Below, one piece after another: positions 1-6,724 of a DNA stretch of 17,809 nt; position 1 is the stretch's first letter; each line of letters starts with the position of its first letter. This DNA is from CAYYJM01 sp964471755 (GTDB lineage Bacteria; Planctomycetota; Planctomycetia; Gemmatales; Gemmataceae). A program made the translations under genes and the position numbers. The notes beneath the pieces were generated by a model. That model searched no databases. It saw only the letters and a program-made list of their open reading frames with translations, and was not told the DNA's origin. The stretch covers positions 1-17,809 of the forward strand of contig CAYYJM010000118.1 in assembly GCA_964471755.1 (NCBI GenBank), given 5' to 3'.

Positions 1-1
1 G

Positions 2-601
2 GTCTACGCAACGCTTGCGGAGGTCGGCTTCTTCCCGGTGGAGTGGCTCGACACCTACTGCAAGGACGGCACGAAACTGGCCGGGCACGTCAGTCATGGT
101 GTTCCCGGCGTCGAGGTTTCGACCGGGTCACTGGGGCACGGCCTGTCACTCGGTTGCGGCATGGCCCTGGCCGGCAAAAAGGACCAGGCCCCGTATCGTG
201 TTTTCGCTCTGCTCAGCGACGGCGAGTGCGATGAGGGTTCGATCTGGGAGGCGGTTCTATTTGCGCCGCATCATCACCTGGACAATCTCGTTGCGATCGT
301 CGATTACAACAAGATTCAGAGCTTCGGAACGGTCAAGGATGTCCTCGATCTGGAGCCGTTCGCGGACAAATGGCGCGCCTTCGGCTGGCACACGGTCGAG
401 GTGGACGGCCACGATCATCAGGCTCTGGGCGAGATCCTTGGCAAGGTGCCGCTCCAGGCTGGCAAGCCAACAGCTGTCATCGCTCACACGGTCAAGGGCA
501 AGGGGGTATCGTTCATGGAGAACACGCTCACCTGGCATTACAAATCACCTGCTGACGCCGAACTGGCATCGGCCCTCGACGAACTGGGGTGCGGCGCATG
601 A
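2..601 (+). CDS. Transketolase N-terminal subunit (split type), 5'-truncated by window edge
   Basis: This is the thiamine-diphosphate-binding half of a two-gene transketolase, which moves two-carbon ketol units between sugar phosphates. The frame is open from base 2 with no convincing start, so the gene begins outside the window; the GTG at 38 lies inside conserved sequence and is not the start. Visible motifs are STGSLGHGLSLGCGMAL and LLSDGECDEGSIWEA followed by VDYNKIQSFG, which is the ThDP/metal-binding region (SDGE in place of the GDGE of full-length enzymes). It ends in the TGA of an ATGA overlap with the C-terminal subunit gene, so the two are translationally coupled and probably form one enzyme. 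Family assignment is firm. The true substrate is open, because split transketolases occur both in central metabolism and in surface-sugar clusters. The glycosyltransferase two genes downstream favours the second (inference). Confidence 0.93.
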   Translation, partial: VYATLAEVGFFPVEWLDTYCKDGTKLAGHVSHGVPGVEVSTGSLGHGLSLGCGMALAGKKDQAPYRVFALLSDGECDEGSIWEAVLFAPHHHLDNLVAIVDYNKIQSFGTVKDVLDLEPFADKWRAFGWHTVEVDGHDHQALGEILGKVPLQAGKPTAVIAHTVKGKGVSFMENTLTWHYKSPADAELASALDELGCGA

Positions 602-1527
602 GGACAACCTTCATCGAGGCCCTGATCGACGTGGCCGGTCGGGATCCACGCGTCCATCTGCTGACGGCCGATCTGGGCTACTCCGTCCTGGAGAAGTTCC
701 GCGACGTTTACCCTGATCGGTATACCAACGTCGGCGTCGCCGAGCAGAACATGATCGGAATCGCCGCCGGCATGGCCCTGTGCGGCAAGGTCGTCTTTGT
801 CTACTCGATCGCCAACTTCCCAACGCTGCGCTGCTTCGAGCAGATCCGTAACGACGTTTGCTATCACCGAGCCAACGTGAAGGTGGTGGCGGTTGGCGGC
901 GGTCTGGCCTATGGTTCTCAGGGCTACACACATCACGGTGTGGAAGATCTGGCCGTCATGCGCAGTCTTCCGGGCCTGGTCGTCACTGCTCCCGGTGATC
1001 CAATCGAAACACGTCTGGTGACGGAAGCCCTCGCTGAACTCAACGGCCCTGGTTATATCCGACTGGGTAAGGCGAACGAACCAAAGGTACACCCAGGTCG
1101 GCCAGCGTTCCGCCTGGGCCAGGCAATACCGGTTCGCACCGGAACACAGGCGACGATCATCAGCACGGGTGCGATGCTCTACGAAAGTGTTGGCGTGGCC
1201 GACCGATTGGCAGCAGGTGGATTGTCGATTGGCGTGTTGAGCATGCCAACGTTGAAACCTCTCGATACGATGGCGATTCTTCGGGCAGCGGAAACCGGCG
1301 TGGTGGTCACGACTGAGGAACACAGCGTGACGGGAGGACTCGGTTCGGCTGTCGCCGACGTTCTGGCCGAGGCGGGTGTTGGTTGCGTCTTTCGCAAACA
1401 TGGCCTGCCGGATGAGGTTCACCACGACATCGGCAGCCAGGCGTACCTGCGCCGCAGGGCTGGTAATCTCGAGGCCCTGGTCGTCGAACTGGTCGGCAGG
1501 AGTGTGAGGGTTGGACTGGCTGCTTGA
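598..1527 (+). CDS. Transketolase C-terminal subunit (split type)
   Basis: This is the pyrimidine-binding and C-terminal half of the split transketolase, about 309 residues. Near the N-terminus are TADLGYS and GVAEQNMIGIAAGMAL, where the glutamate of AEQN is expected to activate the ThDP aminopyrimidine ring. Then come SIANFPTLRCFEQIRND and GYTHHGVEDLAVMRSLPG, typical of this family, and a C-terminal transketolase_C-like domain (TTEEHSVTGGLGSAVADVL). I chose the ATG at 598 because it overlaps the upstream stop as ATGA and has a GGGG stretch about eight bases before it. A GTG at 589 is in frame but less likely. It must pair with the upstream gene product to make a complete active site. The next gene starts 50 bp on, so it probably belongs to the same operon. 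Confidence 0.93.
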   Translation: MRTTFIEALIDVAGRDPRVHLLTADLGYSVLEKFRDVYPDRYTNVGVAEQNMIGIAAGMALCGKVVFVYSIANFPTLRCFEQIRNDVCYHRANVKVVAVGGGLAYGSQGYTHHGVEDLAVMRSLPGLVVTAPGDPIETRLVTEALAELNGPGYIRLGKANEPKVHPGRPAFRLGQAIPVRTGTQATIISTGAMLYESVGVADRLAAGGLSIGVLSMPTLKPLDTMAILRAAETGVVVTTEEHSVTGGLGSAVADVLAEAGVGCVFRKHGLPDEVHHDIGSQAYLRRRAGNLEALVVELVGRSVRVGLAA

Positions 1528-1577
1528 CCGGAGGCATTAGCCCGTTCATCGCCATCCGGCCGGAGGAAAGGAAGTCC

Positions 1578-2564
1578 ATGGTCGCCAAGCGCAAATTGAT
1601 CAGCGTCGTCACGCCCTGTTACAACGAACAGGACAACGTTCGCGACTGCTACCAGGCAGTGCGCCGTGTTTTTGAATCGGATCTGTCCGGCTACGATTAC
1701 GAGCATATCTTCTGCGACAACGCCTCGTCTGATCGCACGCCTGAGGTCCTGGCCGAACTGGCCCGAGAAGATCCACGGGTCAAGGTTATCTTCAACGCGC
1801 GCAATTTCGGTCCGTTCCGTTCGGCTTACAACGGTATCATCAGCACCGAAGGGGACGCTGTTCTACTCATGCTCGCTGCGGATTTGCAGGATCCGCCTGA
1901 GTTGTTGCCCCAGTTCGTGAAACACTGGGAAGAGGGGAACGAGGTTGTCTACGGCATTCGCAAGGTGCGCGAAGAACCCTGGCTGATGCGCACCATCCGA
2001 CGCCTCTATTATCGCACGGTCAGCAGCCTGGCCGACATCGAGATCCCGCTCAATGTCGGTGAATTCCAACTCGTTGATCGCAAGGTCGTCGATGCGCTCC
2101 GTTCGTGCGACGACTACTACCCGTACATTCGCGGCCTGGTTGCGAACTGCGGTTTCAAACGCGCCCCGGTCGAGTACGCCTGGAAGGCTCGCAAACGCGG
2201 TTTCTCGAAGAACCGCCTCTACCATCTCCTCGATCAGGGGCTCAACGGGTTGGTTTCGTTCACCAACGTGCCGATGCGGATGTGCCTTCTGGGTGGTTTT
2301 ACCCTGTCTGCTCTGAGCATCGCCTACGCCGGTTTTAGCTTTATTTACCACCTCTTCGCACACGGTAGTCAGCCGCCTGGAACGGCCACGCTCATCACAG
2401 GACTGTTCTTCCTGTCTGGCGTGCAACTCTTTTTCCTCGGCACCCTCGGGGAATATATCACCGCGATTCATTCTCAGGTTCGCAAACGGCCCCTTGTGAT
2501 CGAGCGTGGCCGACTGAACTTCGATCCGCCGAGCATCCAGCCTCTCGAAGCGAAGAGTGCCTGA
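1578..2564 (+). CDS. GT2 family glycosyltransferase, ArnC/GtrB/DPM1-like, membrane-anchored
   Basis: This is a 328-residue family 2 glycosyltransferase of the type that moves a sugar from a nucleotide donor to polyprenyl phosphate at the inner face of the cytoplasmic membrane. The GT-A domain starts with SVVTPCYNEQDN (about residues 9-20), followed by NASSDRT (48-54), NARNFG (73-78) and ADLQDPPELL (101-110), which holds the metal-binding acidic residues D102 and D105. Two hydrophobic segments (about 235-260 and 268-295) and the ending GEYITAIHSQVRKRP are typical of ArnC and GtrB relatives. The ATG at 1578 has GGAGGAAAGG just upstream (from 1562). An in-frame TTG at 1524 overlaps the transketolase stop and has no such site. 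With the split transketolase it suggests lipid-linked sugar or O-glycan synthesis (inference). The donor sugar cannot be told from sequence. Confidence 0.92.
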   Translation: MVAKRKLISVVTPCYNEQDNVRDCYQAVRRVFESDLSGYDYEHIFCDNASSDRTPEVLAELAREDPRVKVIFNARNFGPFRSAYNGIISTEGDAVLLMLAADLQDPPELLPQFVKHWEEGNEVVYGIRKVREEPWLMRTIRRLYYRTVSSLADIEIPLNVGEFQLVDRKVVDALRSCDDYYPYIRGLVANCGFKRAPVEYAWKARKRGFSKNRLYHLLDQGLNGLVSFTNVPMRMCLLGGFTLSALSIAYAGFSFIYHLFAHGSQPPGTATLITGLFFLSGVQLFFLGTLGEYITAIHSQVRKRPLVIERGRLNFDPPSIQPLEAKSA

Positions 2565-2589
2565 GACGAGATCTGCCATGTTCCTGTTG

Positions 2590-2623
2590 TCCGCCCCGAG
2601 GCGACCGATGTCGTCGGGGCGGA
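2590..2623 (+). terminator. Hairpin after the glycosyltransferase gene, probable terminator
   Basis: A perfect 10-bp stem pairs TCCGCCCCGA (2590-2599) with TCGGGGCGGA (2614-2623). A second stem of CGAC (2602-2605) with GTCG (2610-2613) closes a four-base loop, with GG as a small bulge. It lies 25 bases after the glycosyltransferase stop and is followed by a short TTT. The T-run is weak for a classic intrinsic terminator, but GC-rich genomes often show this form. Position and strength suggest it ends the transketolase/glycosyltransferase operon. Confidence 0.6.
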
Positions 2624-2695
2624 TTTCCACTTCGTCCTCACTACTTCGACTGCCGCTTCTTCCAGTCAGCCACCGGGACCGAGCGTCGCCTGAAA

Positions 2696-2724
2696 TTAGC
2701 CTGCGCGGGCCGATTCTGTTAAAT
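2696..2724 (+). promoter_or_regulatory. Weak candidate sigma70-like promoter for the 2807-5423 unit
   Basis: TTAGCC (2696-2701) and TTAAAT (2719-2724) are separated by 17 bases. They match the -35 and -10 consensus at three and four of six positions. The site sits after the hairpin and about 80 bases before the start at 2807, in the only AT-richer patch of the gap. A TTGACC at 2724-2729 has no good -10 partner at 16-18 bases. The rest of the 242-base gap shows nothing else clear. Confidence 0.25.
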
Positions 2725-2806
2725 TGACCGCTGGTAGATCCTGCCCTGGGCAACGGTCCACTGAGCATGGACGGTGAGTGACCATTCCCTGATTCGGAGC
2801 ATTTCA

Positions 2807-3598
2807 ATGAACATCGGCAAGCGAATCGTGGCAGGTCTCGTCCTGCTGTTGGCGGCACTGGTGCTGCTTCTCAGTTTGGTGGCGACCACCTACCTCTGGA
2901 TCGTCAAGGGCCCGGCAACGACCCAGTTGAACGCGGTCTTCGGACGGATCGAGGCCGCCCTGGACGTGGCGGGCGATCACCTCTCCCAGGTCAAGGCCAG
3001 TCTCAACCGGGCGAGTGAACGCCTCGGCCAGGCCCGGGAGGAACAACGGAAACTCGCCCGGAATGCCCAACCAGGCAGCGCCCTGCAACGGGTGGTGGCC
3101 CGGCAGGTTCTGCCGGCCATCGCTCCCGATCTGGGCACCGCCCAGGAGAAACTCCACACGGTGGCCGAGTCGGTCATCGTCGTCAACAGCGTGCTGGAAG
3201 ACCTGGGCAACTTCCCGGCCCTGGCCATCGCCGGTCTGGATGTCGAACGTCTGCAAGGAATGAACGCCCGCCTGGTCGATGTGGCTCCTGCGGCCTGGGA
3301 ACTGAGCCGACTCTTCGGCGAACCGACTGCGGCTTCCGACGCCGCCGAAGCGCAGTGTTCCCGGATCGAACGGGCTCTGGCCACGGTTCAGCAATCGATC
3401 ACCGACTACGCTCCTTTGCTGACAGATGCTCGTCAGCGGGTGGAGGGATTGAAGGCCTGGTTGCTCCCCTGGATCACGACCGGCGCGATTCTGCTCACGC
3501 TGTTCCTGCTCTGGGTCGCCGGGTCGCAGGTCAGCGTCCTGGTCCATGCCCGGGGTTGGTGGCAAGCTGCCGGCTCAGGCAACGCCGGGCCATCCTGA
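2807..3598 (+). CDS. Hypothetical membrane protein: N-terminal TM, helical middle, C-terminal TM
   Basis: I do not recognise this 263-residue protein. It has one hydrophobic helix near the N-terminus (about residues 7-33), a middle rich in Glu, Gln, Arg, Ala and Leu that should be largely alpha-helical and perhaps coiled coil (about 40-85, VKASLNRASERLGQAREEQ), and a second membrane helix near the C-terminus (about 228-250). The middle most likely forms a domain outside the cytoplasm, between the two anchors. The ATG at 2807 has CGGAG about eight bases upstream. A GTG at 2774 in the same frame is less likely. The stop TGA is one base from the ATG of the phosphodiesterase gene, so the two are surely co-transcribed and probably coupled. 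The product may be a partner of that enzyme, but no motif shows a function. Confidence 0.82.
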   Translation: MNIGKRIVAGLVLLLAALVLLLSLVATTYLWIVKGPATTQLNAVFGRIEAALDVAGDHLSQVKASLNRASERLGQAREEQRKLARNAQPGSALQRVVARQVLPAIAPDLGTAQEKLHTVAESVIVVNSVLEDLGNFPALAIAGLDVERLQGMNARLVDVAPAAWELSRLFGEPTAASDAAEAQCSRIERALATVQQSITDYAPLLTDARQRVEGLKAWLLPWITTGAILLTLFLLWVAGSQVSVLVHARGWWQAAGSGNAGPS

Positions 3599-3599
3599 C

Positions 3600-5423
3600 A
3601 TGAACGAACCGCACTCTCTGACCACGCTGGCCCGGTCCGCGTGGCACGACTTTCGCCAGGCCTGGCTGCCGTTGCTGTCGTTCCAGGTGCTGCTCAAGCT
3701 CGTCGAGGCGTGGCTGCTCGTTCCGGGGGTCGCCGTCCTCCTGGCGGTCCTGCTGAGCCGAGCCGGCCACGTCGCCGTGAGCAACTGGGACGCCCTGGAC
3801 TTCCTGTTCACGCCGATCGGCCTGGTCTGTGCCGCCATCCTCGCCATCGTCGCGATGGCCTTGCTGCTCGTCGAACTGGCCGGCGTCATGATCCTGGCCG
3901 GCTCAACGGCGACCGGCGGACGCCCTTCCCTCACGCAGGGACTCCGCGTCCTCGTCGGCTCGCTCCCGGCCATCGTCAAGCTGGGGGCCATCGCGGTGTC
4001 AGTCCTGACGCTCGTGATGGTCCCCTTCGTCCTGCTCGCGGTGCTGACGCATGCGGTCTTGCTGAGCGAGTACGACATCTATTTCTACGTCAAGGTGCGG
4101 CCGCTCGCCTTCTGGCTGGCCGCCAGTGTCGGCGGCCTGCTCCTGGTCGTCGCTCTTGCGGTCCTGGTGTGGCTCATCGCCCGGTGGGCCTTCGCTCTGC
4201 CCATTCTGCTGTTCGAGAAGTTGCCGCCGCGAGCCGCTCTGCGCGCCAGCCGTGAGCGCGGGCAGGGAATCCGCTGGCGGACGGGCATCGTCCTGGTCGG
4301 CTGGATCATCGGCGTACTGCTGCTCGGTGTCGTCGTCGAGGCGGGGTTTCGGCTCGTGGCCGCCAGCGTTCTCGATCGCGCCGGCGAACGTCCGATCGGA
4401 ACGATCCTGGCGTTGCTGACCGTGCAGGGGATGCTGCTCGCCGGCTTCACCTTCCTCCTGATTGTCGGGCTCGGCCTGCTCACACGCCGGCTCTACCTTC
4501 AGCGGAGCGAACAGTTCGGGCTGCTTCGTCCGGAAGAAGGAGAGCCGGACGCCTCCGGGTTCGGCCCGCTCGCCTGGATTCTCCTGCCGGCCGTTCTGCT
4601 GGTGCCGCTCGCTCTCTGGCTGAATCTGTCGGGATCTCTCGCGGACCACCCTCCGGTGCTGATCACCGCGCATCGGGGGAATGCTCGGGCCGCGCCGGAG
4701 AACACGCTCAGTGCGATTCGCAAGGCCATCGAAAGCGGCGCGGACTACGCCGAGGTAGACGTTCACCAGACGGCCGATGGCGTGATCGTGCTGCTGCATG
4801 ATCGCGATCTGCGGCGCGTCGCCGGCGTGTCACGACGACTCGACGAGTTGACCTTCGAGAAGGTCCGTCAACTGGACGTGGGCACCTGGTTCGATCCGGC
4901 CTTCGCTGGTGAGCGCGTCCCGATGCTCGCCGAGGCGATCCACCTCTGCCGGGGTCGGATCAAACTGAATATCGAGTTGAAGCTGTTCGGAACCGATCAT
5001 CGACTTGCCGAGGCGGTGGCACGTCTGGTCCACGAACAGGCGTTCGAGTCGGAGTGTCTGGTCACGTCGTTTGAACTCGACGCTCTGCGAGTGGCGAGAC
5101 GGCACAACCCCGACCTGCGTATCGGCCTCATCATCGCTCACGCCTTGGGCGATGTCAGCCGGTTGGAGGTCGATGCGCTCAGCGTGCGTGCCGACTTCTT
5201 GACTGGCGGTCTGCTGCGCACGGCCCATCGCCAGGGGCGAGAGGTTCACGTCTGGACGGTGAACGAGGTTCGCCGAATGACCGGGTTCATGAAGCGCGGC
5301 GTGGACAACCTCATCACCAGCGATCCGGACCTGGCGATCCGGGTCCGGGCGGAATGGGCGAGCCTCACGAAGGCCGAACGGCTGGTCCTGGGCTCGCGTC
5401 TTCTTCTCGGTCTGGAGCCATAA
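3600..5423 (+). CDS. Glycerophosphodiester phosphodiesterase with large N-terminal membrane domain
   Basis: The C-terminal third is a GDPD-family domain, which hydrolyses glycerophosphodiesters to glycerol 3-phosphate and an alcohol. Catalytic and metal-binding motifs are intact: HRGN (His358, Arg359), PENT (Glu367), EVD (Glu385, Asp387), the catalytic-type HD (His400) and NIELK (Glu459), ending with WTVN and DNLITSDPD. The first 345 or so residues form about seven hydrophobic segments, resembling the GPDPase_memb membrane domain found fused to GDPD in other bacteria. At 607 residues it is far longer than soluble UgpQ- or GlpQ-type enzymes (about 250-350). The ATG at 3600 lies one base past the upstream stop; an earlier in-frame ATG (3546) would overlap that gene. 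The catalytic domain likely acts on membrane-derived lipid headgroups or teichoic-like polymers (inference). Which side of the membrane it faces depends on the true helix count. Confidence 0.92.
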   Translation: MNEPHSLTTLARSAWHDFRQAWLPLLSFQVLLKLVEAWLLVPGVAVLLAVLLSRAGHVAVSNWDALDFLFTPIGLVCAAILAIVAMALLLVELAGVMILAGSTATGGRPSLTQGLRVLVGSLPAIVKLGAIAVSVLTLVMVPFVLLAVLTHAVLLSEYDIYFYVKVRPLAFWLAASVGGLLLVVALAVLVWLIARWAFALPILLFEKLPPRAALRASRERGQGIRWRTGIVLVGWIIGVLLLGVVVEAGFRLVAASVLDRAGERPIGTILALLTVQGMLLAGFTFLLIVGLGLLTRRLYLQRSEQFGLLRPEEGEPDASGFGPLAWILLPAVLLVPLALWLNLSGSLADHPPVLITAHRGNARAAPENTLSAIRKAIESGADYAEVDVHQTADGVIVLLHDRDLRRVAGVSRRLDELTFEKVRQLDVGTWFDPAFAGERVPMLAEAIHLCRGRIKLNIELKLFGTDHRLAEAVARLVHEQAFESECLVTSFELDALRVARRHNPDLRIGLIIAHALGDVSRLEVDALSVRADFLTGGLLRTAHRQGREVHVWTVNEVRRMTGFMKRGVDNLITSDPDLAIRVRAEWASLTKAERLVLGSRLLLGLEP

Positions 5424-5433
5424 GGCTCGCCGT

Positions 5434-6273
5434 TCACCGGGCCTTCATTACCTCGCGTTCCTGGAGCATCGTGTTGATGAGGGCCAACTTGTGATCGATG
5501 CCGAGGACGTTCGGCATGTCGAACTGCCGGGCGTTCGCCCCCGCCGTGGTGACGGTCAGGTCGCCAGAGCCAAAGCCGAGAACCCAGTGGCGGAAGAGCG
5601 CAGCGCGATGCTTCTGAACCACCATGCCGCGCGTGTCGTAGACCGTCTCCGCCAGACCGATCGCCTTGCGCACCCGGAGCTGACCACGACTGAAGATCAT
5701 GTACGACAGCCGATCGTGTACGAGGAACGTGAACAGCCAGATCAGGAAGAGAAACGACGAGATCAACAGGTAGCCGGTCGCGGTGATGTGGATGTCGAGA
5801 CCGCGCAGCGTCCGGAGGATCGGATCCCACAGTCCGAAGAAGGCGAGCAGGATGGTCAGGAAGCAGGCCCCCACGATGGCGAGGATGGAATACACTCCGC
5901 GAAAGGGAATGTGCGTGATGACGACACAGAAGCACAGGGTGAACGTCCAGAGGATGCCCAGGTTGTTGCTGACCGCCATCCGGAGCATGGGTTGTTGATC
6001 ATCGGGCCCATCGGCCAGGGGCAGGGTCTTCCCGGCCGGGAAGATCAGGATGTTCTGCGGCCCCTCGACTCCCGCGACCTGGGCGTCTTGTTTGGCCGTG
6101 GTGCCCTTCGGGAGAAACGCCACCGGCTCGGCGTACCAGTACGTCAGCAGAGCCATGAGAAAACCAACGGCCCAGAGCGGCCACCAGTAGAAGAACGGCG
6201 TATGGCTGACGATGATCACTTCCAGCGGTCGGGCTGCCGCCGGTGGTGGGGTCGGTTGGTTCTCACTCGACAT
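5434..6273 (-). CDS. Conserved-type membrane protein, four TM helices and a possible PH-like C-terminal domain
   Basis: This 279-residue protein has a Pro/Ala-rich start, then about four hydrophobic helices (near residues 24-46, 103-123, 127-150 and 166-187). The last 90 or so residues are soluble and contain LSYMIFSRGQLRVRK, then GSGDLTVTTAG, which resembles the beta-strand pattern of bacterial PH-like (bPH2/YdbT-type) domains. I do not recognise a precise family. The start ATG (6271-6273) is preceded on the minus strand by AAGAGG about six bases away. It converges on the phosphodiesterase gene with only 10 bases between stop codons and no clear terminator there. It stands alone on its strand. 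The role is unknown; a membrane-scaffold or lipid-linked function is only a guess. Confidence 0.82.
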   Translation of the reverse strand: MSSENQPTPPPAAARPLEVIIVSHTPFFYWWPLWAVGFLMALLTYWYAEPVAFLPKGTTAKQDAQVAGVEGPQNILIFPAGKTLPLADGPDDQQPMLRMAVSNNLGILWTFTLCFCVVITHIPFRGVYSILAIVGACFLTILLAFFGLWDPILRTLRGLDIHITATGYLLISSFLFLIWLFTFLVHDRLSYMIFSRGQLRVRKAIGLAETVYDTRGMVVQKHRAALFRHWVLGFGSGDLTVTTAGANARQFDMPNVLGIDHKLALINTMLQEREVMKAR

Positions 6274-6320
6274 GAGCGTCCTCTTGATCTCGAATGACGG
6301 ATGATGACCGATTTCAGGGC

Positions 6321-6349
6321 AGTGTACCGAGAGCCCTCGCCAACGTCCA
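6321..6349 (-). promoter_or_regulatory. Candidate sigma70-like promoter for the 5434-6273 gene
   Basis: On the minus strand, TGGACG (6349-6344) and TACACT (6326-6321) are spaced by exactly 17 bases, each matching its consensus hexamer at four of six positions. Transcription would start near 6314, leaving a leader of about 40 bases before the ATG at 6273. This is consensus matching by eye only. Confidence 0.4.
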
Positions 6350-6474
6350 CGACAGGTCGAACACGCTAACCACGAACTACCAGACCCATGCGTCCAAGTT
6401 CAAGAAAGTCGTGCGCCTGGAACTCTCGGAGGATGTCCGGCATCAGCGGCACCATCAGCGTCTCAGAGGCTGCC

Positions 6475-6609
6475 CGGAAAGCCCCTCGCCCCGGTACTCC
6501 GGGGAGAGGGGTTGGGGTGAGGGGTCTTCGTTTTCGCTGGTTTCGTAGGCATTCCCCCTCACCCCAACCCTCTCCCCCGGAGTACCGGGGGCGAGGGAGC
6601 CGCTTTCCG
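6475..6609. repeat. Long imperfect GC-rich inverted repeat (two arms of about 50-55 bp)
   Basis: The left arm (6475-6524) begins CGGAAAGC and ends GGTTGGGGTGAGGGG. The right arm (6555-6609) is nearly its reverse complement, starting CCCCTCACCCCAACCC and ending GCTTTCCG, with a few small insertions. A spacer of about 30 bases separates them. Each arm also contains its own small palindrome, CCCCGG-TACT-CCGGGG on the left. This looks like a dispersed palindromic intergenic element of the kind seen in many copies in GC-rich genomes, although copy number cannot be judged here. In RNA it would fold into a very stable hairpin and could end or stabilise transcripts of the DUF1549/DUF1553-DUF1501 operon, which runs toward it. 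Confidence 0.8.
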
Positions 6610-6724
6610 TGTAGTCTCTAACACGAGGTCCTATCGGTTATTATCGAGCCACCCCGGGCCGTCCACAAGTGCCCACGACGTTCGGGTCGAGCGGGTATCT
6701 GGCTCGGCCCCGATGAAAGGCATC

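Larger units (their letters stand above)
6274..6724. other. Gene-free stretch between two minus-strand units
   Basis: This 451-base gap holds the candidate promoter at 6321-6349, the long inverted repeat at 6475-6609, and a smaller hairpin (GGGTCGAGC at 6684-6692 against GCTCGGCCC at 6702-6710, one wobble) just after the DUF1501 stop. Open frames that cross it, such as 6294-6548 and 6388-6621 on the plus strand, are mostly translations of the repeat and are not credible genes. I see no RNA gene. Confidence 0.6.

Noticed and set aside
538..1425. Long minus-strand frame across the transketolase C-terminal gene
   Set aside because: It is the shadow of a well-supported gene and its translation shows no domain.
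1863..2858. Long minus-strand frame across the glycosyltransferase gene
   Set aside because: It is antisense to conserved GT2 motifs and runs through the hairpin and promoter region; no domain is seen.
6294..6621. Overlapping short plus-strand frames in the gap (6294-6548, 6388-6621)
   Set aside because: Their second halves translate the inverted repeat, there is no ribosome site, and nothing in them resembles a known protein.
6684..6710. Hairpin GGGTCGAGC/GCTCGGCCC after the DUF1501 stop
   Set aside because: On the minus-strand RNA the pair at 6687/6707 becomes a C-A mismatch and no U-run follows, so I do not call it a terminator.
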